Assembly: GCF_000281065.1 (NCBI RefSeq)
Contig: NZ_AKKK01000047.1
Location: 140,854-204,853 of the forward strand
Direction: 5' to 3'
DNA length: 64,000 bases
Origin: Arthrobacter sp. M2012083
Lineage (GTDB): Bacteria > Actinomycetota > Actinomycetes > Actinomycetales > Micrococcaceae
This document shows, piece after piece, positions 10,085 through 20,001 of this stretch (position 1 is its first letter; each line of letters starts with the position of its first letter). The notes under the pieces are model-generated. The model saw only the letters and a list, made by a program, of their open reading frames with translations. It did not search any database and was not told the DNA's origin. The position numbers and the translations under genes were made by a program.

Positions 10085-12393
10085 GAACGCCCGTCTCCAC
10101 ATATCGGCTCCAGATTCGTTCGAGCTTCACACTGCAGGATGCGGCTGAGCTCACGGGATACCTGCACTCCTTGGGAGTTGACTGGGTTTACGTGTCACCG
10201 ATCCTGACTGCAGAAAAGGGCTCGGATCACGGCTATGACGTGACCGATCCCTCTACTGTGGATCCCTCGAGGGGAGGTTCCGAAGGGCTTGCCGCACTGT
10301 CGAAGGCAGCGAAGGACAAGGGGCTAGGCATCCTGGCCGACATTGTGCCCAACCACATGGGCGTTGCTTCGCCCAAGCAAAACGCATGGTGGTGGCAGCT
10401 CCTGAAGGAAGGCCGCGGCTCAAAGTATGCCGAGGCCTTCGACGTCGACTGGGAGTTCGGCGGGGGGAAAATCCGCATCCCTGTCCTGGGAAGTGACGAT
10501 GACCTTGATGAGCTGAAGCTCGTGGACGACGAACTGCGCTACTACGACCACAGTTTCCCGCTGGCCGAGGGGACGTACACCTCCGGGGACAACCCGCGCG
10601 AGGTCCATGCACGGCAGCACTATGAGTTGGTTGGCTGGCGCCGGGCGGACGCCGACCTGAACTACCGGCGGTTCTTCGCAGTGAACACCCTTGCCGGCGT
10701 ACGCGTCGAGATTCCCTGGGTCTTTGACGAATCCCATGAAGAGATCGTTCGCTGGTTCCGCGAAGGACTGGTGGACGGCCTGAGGATCGACCACCCCGAT
10801 GGGCTCGCCGACCCCGAGGGCTACCTCGCGAGGCTGCGCGAGGCGACCGGCGGCGCTTACCTGTTGGTGGAGAAGATCCTGGAACCGGGGGAGAGGCTGC
10901 CCGAGACTTTCGACTGCGAAGGGACTACGGGATACGACGCATTGGCCGATGTTGACCGCCTTTTTGTGGACCCGGCTGCGGAGGAGTACCTGAACTCCCT
11001 CGATGCCCGTCTAAGGAATGCGGACGCTCCGGCGGATTACCACGCCATGATTCATGCGACCAAGCGCCGTATCGCCGATGGCATCCTGCGCTCGGAAATC
11101 CTGCGGCTTGCCCGCCTCGTGCCTGAATCCTTGGAGCTGCCGTTCGCCAAGGTGGCCGACGCACTGGCCGAAGTAATTTGCTGCTTCCCGATCTACAGGA
11201 CATATCTGCCCTACGGCGGAAAGACGCTCATGGAGTCCGTGGAGAACGCCGCCAAGGAGCGCCCTGACCTGGCAACCGTCCTCAGCCAGCTTCAGCCGCT
11301 CTTGCTGGATGAGACCAGTTTGCTGGCCCGGCGTTTCCAGCAGACGTCCGGCATGGTGATGGCCAAGGGCGTGGAGGACACAGCGTTCTTCCGCTATACC
11401 CGGCTCGGATCACTGACGGAAGTCGGAGCGGACCCCACGGAATTCTCGATCCCCAGTGGAGTCTTCCACGAGCGCATGGCCCGCAGGCAGCAGCTCTTGC
11501 CGCTCTCCATGACAACGCTGAGCACTCACGACACCAAGCGAAGCGAGGACGCAAGGGCCAGGATCTCGGTCATCTCCGAGGCAGTTCCCGAATGGGAGCT
11601 TTTCCTCGGAACCGTCCAGGAACTCGCCCCGATCCCCGATGGACCCCTCTCAGCATTGGTCTGGCAATCGATCGTCGGCGCATGGCCCGCAGATCGCCAA
11701 CGGCTGCAGTCTTATGCCTTGAAAGCAGCCCGGGAAGCCGGTAATTCCACCAACTGGACCGACCCCAACCAGGAGTTCGAGCGCAAGTTGGCTGCCGCCG
11801 TCGACGCCGTATTCGACGTCCCGGAGGTAACCGCCGCCCTGACGAACTTCGTGGACGAGCTCGAACCTTATGGAACGTCCAACTCGCTGTCCGCCAAACT
11901 GATCCAGCTGACCATGCCTGGCGTGCCCGACGTCTACCAAGGGACCGAATTCAGGGACGGCTCGCTGACTGACCCCGACAACCGGCGGCCAGTGGACTTC
12001 CAAGCTCGCATCGCTGCCTTGGCGGAGCTGGATGACGGTGCCAAGCCTGCGTTCACGGATGAGGCCGCCAAGCTTCTGGTGGTCTCCCGTGCGCTAAGGT
12101 TGCGCCGTGACAGGCCCGACTTGTTCGCCGGCTACCTCCCGGTAGCGGCCCAAGGCGCTGCCGCCGCACACGTGGTGGCCTTCGATCGTGGGTCCGACCG
12201 TCGGGGAGCTCTCACCGTTGCCACGCGTTTGCCTAAGCGTCTGGCCAGGGAAGGCGGCTGGCGGGATACGTCCATCGAACTGACAGTGGACTGCCGGGAT
12301 GAACTCACTGGGGCCACATACGGGGCCGGTGCTGTGCCTGTGGCCACTTTGCTGGAGCAATACCCGGTGGCCCTACTGGTACCCACGGACTGA
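10081..12393 (+). CDS. treY: Maltooligosyltrehalose synthase TreY
   Basis: TreY is an intramolecular transglucosidase that turns the reducing end of a maltooligosaccharide into a trehalosyl unit. The N-terminus MRTPVSTYRLQ and the segment SPILTAEKGSDHGYD are hallmarks of this GH13 subfamily. Catalytic regions are ADIVPNHMG, VDGLRIDHPDGL with the nucleophile Asp, and VEKILEPGE with the acid. YQGTEF and DNRRPVDF appear in the C-terminal part. The protein is 770 residues. It overlaps glgX by 4 bases and is followed 75 bases later by treZ. Confidence 0.95.
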   Translation: MRTPVSTYRLQIRSSFTLQDAAELTGYLHSLGVDWVYVSPILTAEKGSDHGYDVTDPSTVDPSRGGSEGLAALSKAAKDKGLGILADIVPNHMGVASPKQNAWWWQLLKEGRGSKYAEAFDVDWEFGGGKIRIPVLGSDDDLDELKLVDDELRYYDHSFPLAEGTYTSGDNPREVHARQHYELVGWRRADADLNYRRFFAVNTLAGVRVEIPWVFDESHEEIVRWFREGLVDGLRIDHPDGLADPEGYLARLREATGGAYLLVEKILEPGERLPETFDCEGTTGYDALADVDRLFVDPAAEEYLNSLDARLRNADAPADYHAMIHATKRRIADGILRSEILRLARLVPESLELPFAKVADALAEVICCFPIYRTYLPYGGKTLMESVENAAKERPDLATVLSQLQPLLLDETSLLARRFQQTSGMVMAKGVEDTAFFRYTRLGSLTEVGADPTEFSIPSGVFHERMARRQQLLPLSMTTLSTHDTKRSEDARARISVISEAVPEWELFLGTVQELAPIPDGPLSALVWQSIVGAWPADRQRLQSYALKAAREAGNSTNWTDPNQEFERKLAAAVDAVFDVPEVTAALTNFVDELEPYGTSNSLSAKLIQLTMPGVPDVYQGTEFRDGSLTDPDNRRPVDFQARIAALAELDDGAKPAFTDEAAKLLVVSRALRLRRDRPDLFAGYLPVAAQGAAAAHVVAFDRGSDRRGALTVATRLPKRLAREGGWRDTSIELTVDCRDELTGATYGAGAVPVATLLEQYPVALLVPTD

Positions 12394-12468
12394 TTGTTGG
12401 ACGGTCCTGATGATCTGACCGTCACCATCGTCACTGCAAGCACGCTTAAACACGTACAGGGGAACTTG

Positions 12469-14241
12469 ATGCTGGAAAACGCTGCTGGAAAAAACCGTTA
12501 CGACGTCTGGGCGCCGAACGCCGATTCTGTTCGGCTGCTGGTCGGAGACCGGGAGTACGGCATGGAACACCATCACGACGGCGGCGCCCGCGGGTGGTGG
12601 CGCGCGCCGGCTGATGTGGCGGCGCAGCAAGCCGACGGAATGCGGTACGGCTACATCATTGACGGGGAAGGACCGTTTCCCGATCCCCGCTCGAGGAGGC
12701 AGCCAGACGGGGTCCACGGTTTATCTGCGACCTTCGATCCCTCCATGTATGCGTGGAAGGACAACGGATGGAAGGGGCGGAAGCTCAAAGGATCCGTGAT
12801 CTACGAGATGCATCTGGGTACCTTCACACCCGAAGGAACGTTGGATGCCGCCGCCGGGAAGCTTGACTACTTGGTGGAGCTTGGTGTTGACTTCATCGAG
12901 CTGCTGCCGGTCAACGGCTTCAATGGTGTCCATAACTGGGGCTACGACGGTGTCCTTTGGTACGCCGTTCACGAACCGTACGGCGGACCGGAGGCCTACC
13001 AGCGCTTCGTGGATGCTGCGCACGCTGCCGGATTGGGTGTCATCCAGGACGTTGTTTACAACCACCTCGGGCCGAGCGGCAACTATCTGCCCAAGTACGG
13101 CCCCTACCTGAAATCCGGGGAGGGCAACACCTGGGGCGATTCGGTCAACCTGGACGGGCCCGGCTCGGACGACGTTCGCCGCTACATCCTGGAAAATGCG
13201 GCGATGTGGCTCCGGGACTACCATGTGGACGGACTTCGCCTCGATGCCGTGCATGCCTTGCGGGACGAGCGCGCCGTTCACATCCTTGAGGAGTTTGGCG
13301 CGCTGGGAGATGAGATTGAGGCGGAAACGGGAATTCCCCGGACCATGATCGCCGAATCTGATCTGAACAACCCTCGGCTCATCTATCCGCGCAAGGACAA
13401 CGGCTACGGGTTGGAAGGCCAGTGGAGCGACGACTTCCATCACGCAGTGCACGTCAACCTCAGCGGGGAGACTACCGGCTACTACGCGGACTTTGACTCC
13501 TTGGCAGTCTTGGCGAAGGTCTTGCAACATGGCTTCCTTCACGATGGCAGCTACTCCAGCTTCCGGGAACGGCATCACGGTCGGCCCATCAGGCACGACT
13601 TGGCGCATCCCTCCGCGCTGGTGGTCTGCTTGCAGAACCACGACCAAATCGGCAACCGGGCAATTGGCGATCGGCTCACAGCCTCGCTGTCGTACGGAAA
13701 GCTGGCCATAGGCGCTGTGCTGACCATGACGTCCCCCTTCACGCCCATGTTGTTCATGGGCGAGGAATTTGGAGCCTCTACGCCGTGGCAGTTCTTCACC
13801 TCCCACCCGGAACCTGAGCTTGGGAAGGCTACGGCGGAGGGGCGGATCAAGGAGTTCGAACGCATGGGTTGGGACCCGGCCGTTGTCCCCGATCCACAGG
13901 ACCCGGAAACGTTCCAGCGTTCCAAGCTCAAGTGGGACGAAGCAGGAGAAGGCGACCACGCCCGCTTGCTGCAGCTGTACAAGGATTTAGCACAGCTGCG
14001 CCGGAACACTCCGGAGCTGGCGGACGCTGGATTCGGTGAGACCTCCGTTGAGTTCGACGACGACGAACACTGGCTGCAGTTCTCCCGCGGCTCAGTCCGG
14101 GTGGTTTGCAACTTCGGGGACGAAGCACTTGGGACGCCGCTGACCGGTTCCGTGTTGTTGGCCACCGACAGCGAAGCAGCTCTGGAAGAAGGGACACTGA
14201 TGCTTCCCGGCGCTAGCGCCGCCGTCGTGCGCGTCCAGTAA
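12469..14241 (+). CDS. treZ: Maltooligosyltrehalose trehalohydrolase TreZ
   Basis: TreZ releases free trehalose from the maltooligosyltrehalose made by TreY. It has an N-terminal E-set/CBM48 region (WAPNADSVRLLV) and GH13 motifs DVVYNHLGPSG, VDGLRLDAVHAL, IAESDLN and LQNHDQIGNRA. The 590-residue start at ATG 12469 is chosen because AGGGGAA sits 5-6 nt upstream and the protein then begins directly before the conserved NRYDVWAPNA. An in-frame TTG start right after the treY stop would add 25 unrelated residues. A terminator-like hairpin follows, so this ends the operon. Confidence 0.94.
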   Translation: MLENAAGKNRYDVWAPNADSVRLLVGDREYGMEHHHDGGARGWWRAPADVAAQQADGMRYGYIIDGEGPFPDPRSRRQPDGVHGLSATFDPSMYAWKDNGWKGRKLKGSVIYEMHLGTFTPEGTLDAAAGKLDYLVELGVDFIELLPVNGFNGVHNWGYDGVLWYAVHEPYGGPEAYQRFVDAAHAAGLGVIQDVVYNHLGPSGNYLPKYGPYLKSGEGNTWGDSVNLDGPGSDDVRRYILENAAMWLRDYHVDGLRLDAVHALRDERAVHILEEFGALGDEIEAETGIPRTMIAESDLNNPRLIYPRKDNGYGLEGQWSDDFHHAVHVNLSGETTGYYADFDSLAVLAKVLQHGFLHDGSYSSFRERHHGRPIRHDLAHPSALVVCLQNHDQIGNRAIGDRLTASLSYGKLAIGAVLTMTSPFTPMLFMGEEFGASTPWQFFTSHPEPELGKATAEGRIKEFERMGWDPAVVPDPQDPETFQRSKLKWDEAGEGDHARLLQLYKDLAQLRRNTPELADAGFGETSVEFDDDEHWLQFSRGSVRVVCNFGDEALGTPLTGSVLLATDSEAALEEGTLMLPGASAAVVRVQ

Positions 14242-14255
14242 GCCCTCCGGACCGA

Positions 14256-14293
14256 GGGTGACGGCGCCCACATAGCGGACAGCGCCGTCACCC
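14256..14293 (+). terminator. Terminator-like hairpin after treZ
   Basis: Perfect 12-base arms gggtgacggcgc (14256-14267) and gcgccgtcaccc (14282-14293) enclose a 14-base loop. The following bases (ccggttta) give only a weak U-tract, as is common in actinobacteria. Confidence 0.65.
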
Positions 14294-14321
14294 CGGTTTA
14301 TGCAGTGGCAGGATGGTACGT

Positions 14322-15359
<1,038 letters not shown>

Positions 15360-15380
15360 CGTTCAAGAACTGACATAAAC

Positions 15381-15416
15381 AGCGGAAGTCGGGAGGGAAC
15401 AAAACCGGCTTCCGCT
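15381..15416 (+). terminator. Terminator-like hairpin after the aldo/keto reductase
   Basis: Arms agcggaagtcgg (15381-15392) and ccggcttccgct (15405-15416) pair over 12 positions with one G-T wobble around a 12-base loop. The tract gtgttggtt follows. Confidence 0.7.
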
Positions 15417-15424
15417 GTGTTGGT

Positions 15425-15527
15425 TACAATGCAAGTGTGCGCCGAATGGCGCCGTGCCAATCAGCCGTGCCCTGGACTCAGTCAGGGATGCGCCTGGCAC
15501 CTGAGGTTATTTCTCAAAAGGAGTTCC
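15425..15527 (+). promoter_or_regulatory. ino1 promoter and structured 5' leader
   Basis: A TACAAT -10 hexamer is at 15425-15430, directly after the preceding terminator. The predicted transcript then has a leader of about 90 nt before the GTG start. It contains nested pairing: GTGCC (15454-15458) with GGCAC (15496-15500), and CCCTG (15470-15474) with CAGGG (15483-15487). AAAGGAG lies 5 nt before the start codon. I do not recognise a known riboswitch class here. Confidence 0.5.
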
Positions 15528-16613
15528 GTGTCTTCACATCCGATTCGTGTTGCCATTGTCGGCGTAGGTAACTGCGCCGCATCGCTGGTCCAAGGTGTTC
15601 AGTACTATCGCGACGCTGACCCCAAGGCCACGATCCCGGGTCTGATGCACGTCGAGTTTGGCCAGTACCACGTCAACGACGTCCAGTTCGTTGCTGCTTT
15701 CGACGTTGATAGCAAAAAGGTTGGGCTGGACCTCGCAGACGCCATCGGTGCCAGCGAAAACAACACCATCAAGATCGCCGACGTTCCCGCCACTGGTGTG
15801 ACCGTGCAGCGCGGCCACACCCTTGACGGTCTCGGCAAGTACTACCGCGAGACCATCGTCGAGGCCTCGGAAGAGGCCGTTGACATTGTTGCCGCGCTCC
15901 GCGAGGCCAAGGCCGACGTCATGGTCTGCTACCTGCCTGTCGGTTCGGACCAGGCAGCCAAGTTCTACGCCCAGTGCGCCATCGACGCCGGCGTTGCTTT
16001 CGTCAATGCCCTGCCTGTCTTCATCGCAGGCACCAAGGAGTGGGCTGACAAGTTCACTGAAGCTGGTGTTCCGATCGTTGGCGACGACATCAAGAGCCAG
16101 ATCGGTGCCACTATCACGCACCGCGTCATGGCCAAGCTGTTCGAAGACCGCGGTGTCACTTTGGACCGCACGTACCAGCTGAACGTCGGCGGCAACATGG
16201 ACTTCAAGAACATGCTGGAACGCGACCGCCTCGAGTCCAAGAAGATCTCCAAGACCCAGGCTGTTACCTCCAACGTCGAGGCTGAGCTCCACGCCGACGA
16301 TGTCCACATTGGACCGTCCGACTACGTTGCATGGCTCGACGACCGCAAGTGGGCCTTCGTCCGCCTTGAGGGCCGCAACTTCGGTGACGCTCCCGTTTCC
16401 CTTGAATACAAGCTCGAAGTCTGGGACTCACCGAACTCTGCCGGCGTGATCATCGACGCCATCCGCGCTGCGAAGATCGGCTTGGACCGCGGCATCGGCG
16501 GCCCGCTGCTTTCCGCTTCCAGCTACTTCATGAAGTCGCCCCCGGAGCAGTTCAACGACGACCTCGCCCGCGACAAGGTTGAAGCCTTCATCCGCGGCGA
16601 CATCGAACGCTAA
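15528..16613 (+). CDS. ino1: Inositol-3-phosphate synthase Ino1
   Basis: Ino1 converts glucose-6-phosphate to 1D-myo-inositol-3-phosphate, the acceptor for MshA in mycothiol synthesis and the source of phosphatidylinositol. The NAD-binding motif VGVGNCAASLVQG lies at the N-terminus, followed by family segments DVKAFYLPVGS-like CYLPVGSDQAAKFYA and the strongly conserved IGATITHRVMAKLF and NVGGNMDFKNML. The start is GTG at 15528 with AAAGGAG 5 nt upstream; a longer upstream frame adds 37 unsupported residues. The length is 361. mshA lies 2 kb downstream on the other strand. Confidence 0.95.
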   Translation: MSSHPIRVAIVGVGNCAASLVQGVQYYRDADPKATIPGLMHVEFGQYHVNDVQFVAAFDVDSKKVGLDLADAIGASENNTIKIADVPATGVTVQRGHTLDGLGKYYRETIVEASEEAVDIVAALREAKADVMVCYLPVGSDQAAKFYAQCAIDAGVAFVNALPVFIAGTKEWADKFTEAGVPIVGDDIKSQIGATITHRVMAKLFEDRGVTLDRTYQLNVGGNMDFKNMLERDRLESKKISKTQAVTSNVEAELHADDVHIGPSDYVAWLDDRKWAFVRLEGRNFGDAPVSLEYKLEVWDSPNSAGVIIDAIRAAKIGLDRGIGGPLLSASSYFMKSPPEQFNDDLARDKVEAFIRGDIER

Positions 16614-16630
16614 ACACCCCCGTTACACCA

Positions 16631-16660
16631 AACGCCCCCGTATTCCGATACGGGGGCGTT
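16631..16660 (+). terminator. Strong terminator after ino1
   Basis: A perfect 13-base stem (16631-16643 with 16648-16660), with loop tccg, is followed by TGTCGTT. The arm bases aac/gtt extend the GC stem as a U-rich 3' side. Confidence 0.9.
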
Positions 16661-16670
16661 TGTCGTTCCC

Positions 16671-16835
16671 GGACGCTCTATCACTTTCCTCGGGTTTGGG
16701 CCGGACGCTCTATCACTTTCCTCGGGTTTGGGCCGGACGCTCTATCACTTTCCTAAAAGGAGTGAGAGAGGGTCGGGTTGAAGGGGTTGGGTTGTGAGAG
16801 AGGGGCGGGTTGAAGGGGGTGGATGTGAGAGAGGG
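16671..16835. repeat. Convergent array of about 32-bp tandem repeats between ino1 and fhs
   Basis: On the left, three units start ggacgctctatcacttt at 16671, 16703 and 16735, exactly 32 bp apart; the first two are identical over 32 bp and the third is truncated after 20. On the right, three units containing gtgagagaggg start at 16762, 16794 and 16825 (spacing 32 and 31), with shared gggttgaaggggg-type filler. The right core is roughly the reverse complement of the left core (CTCTATCAC versus GTGAGAGAG), so the two arrays face each other. The array lies between the ino1 terminator and the fhs stop codon. No open reading frame of substance is present. Confidence 0.9.
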
Positions 16836-18524
16836 CTAGAAAAGGCCAGTGGGGTTGCCGTCAGCGTCCACGTCCATGCGCATCGCAGCGGGTTCCTTGG
16901 GGAGGCCGGGCATGGTCATCACCGCGCCGGTCAACGCAACAATGAACCCGGCACCCGTCTTGGGAATCAGCTCGCGGACGTGCACCCGGAATCCCTTGGG
17001 CGCTCCAAGCCTGGAGGCATCGTCAGTGAAGGAATACTGTGTCTTGGCCATGCACACTGGGAGTCCTGACCAGCCGTTCCTCTCGATCTCGGCGAGGCGC
17101 CTGAGTGCCGGAACTGAGAACTCCACGCCATCGGCCCCGTAGATCTCCTGCACAATCGTTTGGATCTTGTCCTCAACGCTGAGCTCCAGCGGGTACAGGT
17201 GGCGGAAGTCGGAGGGCGCTTCCAGGGCCGCCGCAACTTTGGCAGCGAGCTCGTCACCCCCGTCGCCTCCGCCCCCGCGGCCCCAAACATCAGCAACGGC
17301 GGCTTCCACGCCTTCTGCTGCGCACCAGGCGAGGAGCCACTCAAGTTCCTCGGGAGTGTCGGTTCCAAACTTGTTGATGGACACAACCGGCGAAATGCCG
17401 AACTTCGCGACGTTGCCCACGTGCCTTTTCAAGTTCTCGACGCCGGCTGCCATGGCCTCGATGTTTGGCTCGCTGAGCTTCTCCTTGGGAACCCCGCCCT
17501 GCATCTTCAAGGCGCGGATTGTTGCAACCACCACGACGGCGGATGGCGCCACGTCGGCGATGCGCGCCTTGATGTCCATGTACTTCTCAGCGCCCAGGTC
17601 TGCGCCGAAGCCCGCTTCGGTGACCACGATGTCCGCAAGCTGCATGGCGGTGCAGGTAGCGATCAGGGAATTGCAGCCGTGGGCAATGTTCGCGAAGGGT
17701 CCGCCGTGCACCAACGCAGGGGTGCCCGCGATGGTTTGGACGAGGTTCGGCTTGATGGCATCTTTCAGGAGCATGGTCAGGGCACCCTCCACGCCGAGGT
17801 CTGACACAGTGACCGGGGTGCGATCGTAGGTGTAGCCGAAGGTGATGCGTCCCAGCCGTGCCCGAAGGTCGTCGAGGTCCGTGGCGAGACAGAAGACCGC
17901 CATGATTTCCGACGCGACCGTTATATCGAAGCCGTCTTGCCGTGGAACTCCCTGTAGTGGGCCGCCGAGCCCGATGACCACTTCCCGTAGCGAGCGATCG
18001 TTCATGTCCAAAACGCGTTTGAACGTCATGCGCCGGGGATCGATTCCGAGTTGGTTGCCTTGAAAAACGTGGTTGTCCACGAGCGCCATGAGGGCGTTGT
18101 TCGCAGAAGTGATGGCGTGGAAGTCCCCGGTGAAGTGCAGGTTGATGTCATCCATGGGCAGCACTTGTGAGTACCCGCCGCCGGTTGCCCCTCCCTTCAT
18201 GCCCAGGATGGGGCCCAGGGAGGGTTCACGCAGGGCGATCATCACTTTGTGCCCGGCGCGGGCCAGGGAGTCAGCGAGACCCACGGTGGTAGTGGACTTT
18301 CCTTCGCCTGCCGGGGTCGGAGACATGGCAGAGACCAACACCACCTTGCCGGGCGTCTTTCCTTGGGGGAATACCAGCTTGGCCCGGTTGATCTTGGCCT
18401 TGTAGGGCCCGTACAGCTCCAGGGCGTCACCATTGATGCCCGCGCGTTCGGCGATGTCTTCAATGGGAAGCATGGTTGCGTGGCGGGCAATGTCAAGATC
18501 ACTCAGGATCTTGTTTTCAGACAT
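16836..18524 (-). CDS. fhs: Formate-tetrahydrofolate ligase
   Basis: Fhs makes 10-formyl-THF from formate, THF and ATP for one-carbon metabolism. The nucleotide loop SPTPAGEGKSTTT is at about 68-80, and family segments such as LREPSLGPILGMKGGATGGGYSQ and HLTGDFHAITSANN-like residues follow. A longer reading frame extends upstream, but the natural start is MSENKILSDLDIA at top-strand 18522-18524 with GAAGGA upstream, giving 562 residues (usual length about 555-560). Its stop codon abuts the repeat array. mshA lies 112 bases upstream on the same strand. Confidence 0.96.
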   Translation of the reverse strand: MSENKILSDLDIARHATMLPIEDIAERAGINGDALELYGPYKAKINRAKLVFPQGKTPGKVVLVSAMSPTPAGEGKSTTTVGLADSLARAGHKVMIALREPSLGPILGMKGGATGGGYSQVLPMDDINLHFTGDFHAITSANNALMALVDNHVFQGNQLGIDPRRMTFKRVLDMNDRSLREVVIGLGGPLQGVPRQDGFDITVASEIMAVFCLATDLDDLRARLGRITFGYTYDRTPVTVSDLGVEGALTMLLKDAIKPNLVQTIAGTPALVHGGPFANIAHGCNSLIATCTAMQLADIVVTEAGFGADLGAEKYMDIKARIADVAPSAVVVVATIRALKMQGGVPKEKLSEPNIEAMAAGVENLKRHVGNVAKFGISPVVSINKFGTDTPEELEWLLAWCAAEGVEAAVADVWGRGGGGDGGDELAAKVAAALEAPSDFRHLYPLELSVEDKIQTIVQEIYGADGVEFSVPALRRLAEIERNGWSGLPVCMAKTQYSFTDDASRLGAPKGFRVHVRELIPKTGAGFIVALTGAVMTMPGLPKEPAAMRMDVDADGNPTGLF

Positions 18525-18636
18525 CGTTGTCCTTCGGCTCTGCCCGCAGCGGGAATGGTGCTGCTGGGGTTCTGACACTTGATTCTTACGCTGTGCGCGA
18601 CAATCTATCAGCCCGGGAGCGCATACGAGCGGAGAC

Positions 18637-19881
18637 TCAGCGCCGCGGAACCAGCAGGCCGCCGACGGCTTCCCGGTAACTTTCCAAGGTAATGGCCGCA
18701 GTGCGCTGCCATCCAAAGGACTCGGCGTGGGTGGCGGCGAGCCGGCCCATGTCTTCCCGGGTTTGCACGTCGTCGTAAAGATCCTCAAGGGCGTCGGCCC
18801 AGTCTGAGGGGTCGTGCCCGTCCACCAGCAGGCCGGTTCGTCCGTCCGAGATGGCGCGGGAGAGGCCGCCAACGTTGGTGGCGACCACGGGCGTACCGCA
18901 CGCCTGTGCTTCCAACGCCACCAAACCGAAGGACTCGCTGAAGGACGGCATCACCACTACGTCAGCGGACCGGAACCAGCTGGCCAGCTCCGGTGCCACC
19001 ACAGGCGGCCGGTGAGTGACGACGTCGGCCAGTCCGGCGTCTTCGATGAAGTGCTGGAGATTGAAGTCCTTGGCACCGCTAAGGGAACCCAGAATAGTCA
19101 TTTCCAGATCGATGTCAGGCCTGCGCTGGCGGAGGATGCCGGCCGCTTTGACAAAAACCTGCGGGCCTTTGAGTCGCTGGATCCTGCCGGCGAAGAGGAT
19201 ATGGAAGCTGTCGGGCCTGACTCCCCGCAAGGAACGGGACTTCCGCCGGAATGACGGCGTGAACACCTTCAGGTCCACCCCGGGCGGCGCGACGTCAATG
19301 CGATCAAGGTCCGCCCCGTAGTGGGAAACCAGTTCGTCCGCCTCGGCAGGAGTGTTGGCAACCAGCCGGGAGGCGCCGTCAACAATCCGCTGTTCGCCTT
19401 CTTCGCGGCGCCGTGGCTCAGGCCGTTCGCCGGACTCCAGGACGAGGTTTTTGACTTTGGCCATGGTGTGCATGGTGTGGACCAGCGGGACACCCCACAG
19501 TTCTGACAACTCGAGCCCTGCCACCCCTGAAACCCAGTAGTGGGAATGGATCGCGTCGTAACGCCCATGGAGCTGTTGGTGGCGGATCTTGTCGATTTCT
19601 TCCACCATGTGGTGCAGAAGGGCCGGCAGTTCCTCTTTGGGGAGTTTGCGCCGCGGACCTGCCATGACGTTATGGACGCAGACCCCCGGTCCGGGATGCT
19701 CCACCGCAGGCTGACCGGCTTTGGTGGACCGGGTGAAGATCTCCACCTCCACGCCGGACTCGGCAAGTGCCATGGCCAGGGCGCGGACGTAGACGTTCAT
19801 TCCGCCGGCATCTCCCGCGCCGGGCTGCTCCATGGGGGAGGTATGCAACGACAGGAACGCCACACGACGGATCAACGGCAC
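18637..19881 (-). CDS. mshA: D-inositol-3-phosphate glycosyltransferase MshA (mycothiol synthesis)
   Basis: MshA joins GlcNAc from UDP-GlcNAc to inositol-3-phosphate, the first step of mycothiol, the main thiol of actinobacteria. The GT-B fold shows the N-terminal HTSPMEQPGAGDAGGMNVYVR and the C-terminal donor motif PSFSESFGLVALEAQACGTPVVA, with the E-x7-E pair near residue 315. The 414-residue protein starts with GTG (top-strand 19879-19881), and GGAGGA lies just upstream. The substrate is made by Ino1, encoded nearby. The other msh genes are not in the window. Confidence 0.94.
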   Translation of the reverse strand: MPLIRRVAFLSLHTSPMEQPGAGDAGGMNVYVRALAMALAESGVEVEIFTRSTKAGQPAVEHPGPGVCVHNVMAGPRRKLPKEELPALLHHMVEEIDKIRHQQLHGRYDAIHSHYWVSGVAGLELSELWGVPLVHTMHTMAKVKNLVLESGERPEPRRREEGEQRIVDGASRLVANTPAEADELVSHYGADLDRIDVAPPGVDLKVFTPSFRRKSRSLRGVRPDSFHILFAGRIQRLKGPQVFVKAAGILRQRRPDIDLEMTILGSLSGAKDFNLQHFIEDAGLADVVTHRPPVVAPELASWFRSADVVVMPSFSESFGLVALEAQACGTPVVATNVGGLSRAISDGRTGLLVDGHDPSDWADALEDLYDDVQTREDMGRLAATHAESFGWQRTAAITLESYREAVGGLLVPRR

Positions 19882-20001
19882 CCAGTCCTCCTCACGATCA
19901 CGGCAATAATCAGCTTTGCCCTGCAGAAAACACTACTCCTGCGCTCGAGTCCCGGGCCGAGCAAACTCCCCTATGTGGACAAGGCTGCTAGCGTGGCGGC
20001 T

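Noticed and set aside
12721..13959. Antisense 412-codon open frame over treZ
   Set aside because: It lies wholly inside treZ and has no start signal or recognisable domains.
16671..16835. Possible small CRISPR array because of regular 32-bp periodicity
   Set aside because: There are no unique spacers: the units are contiguous tandem repeats with shared filler, they change orientation midway, and no cas genes are nearby.
19540..20001. Long N-terminal extension of the GNAT gene
   Set aside because: It overlaps mshA in antisense and the divergent promoter region; the GNAT homology begins only after about 20002.
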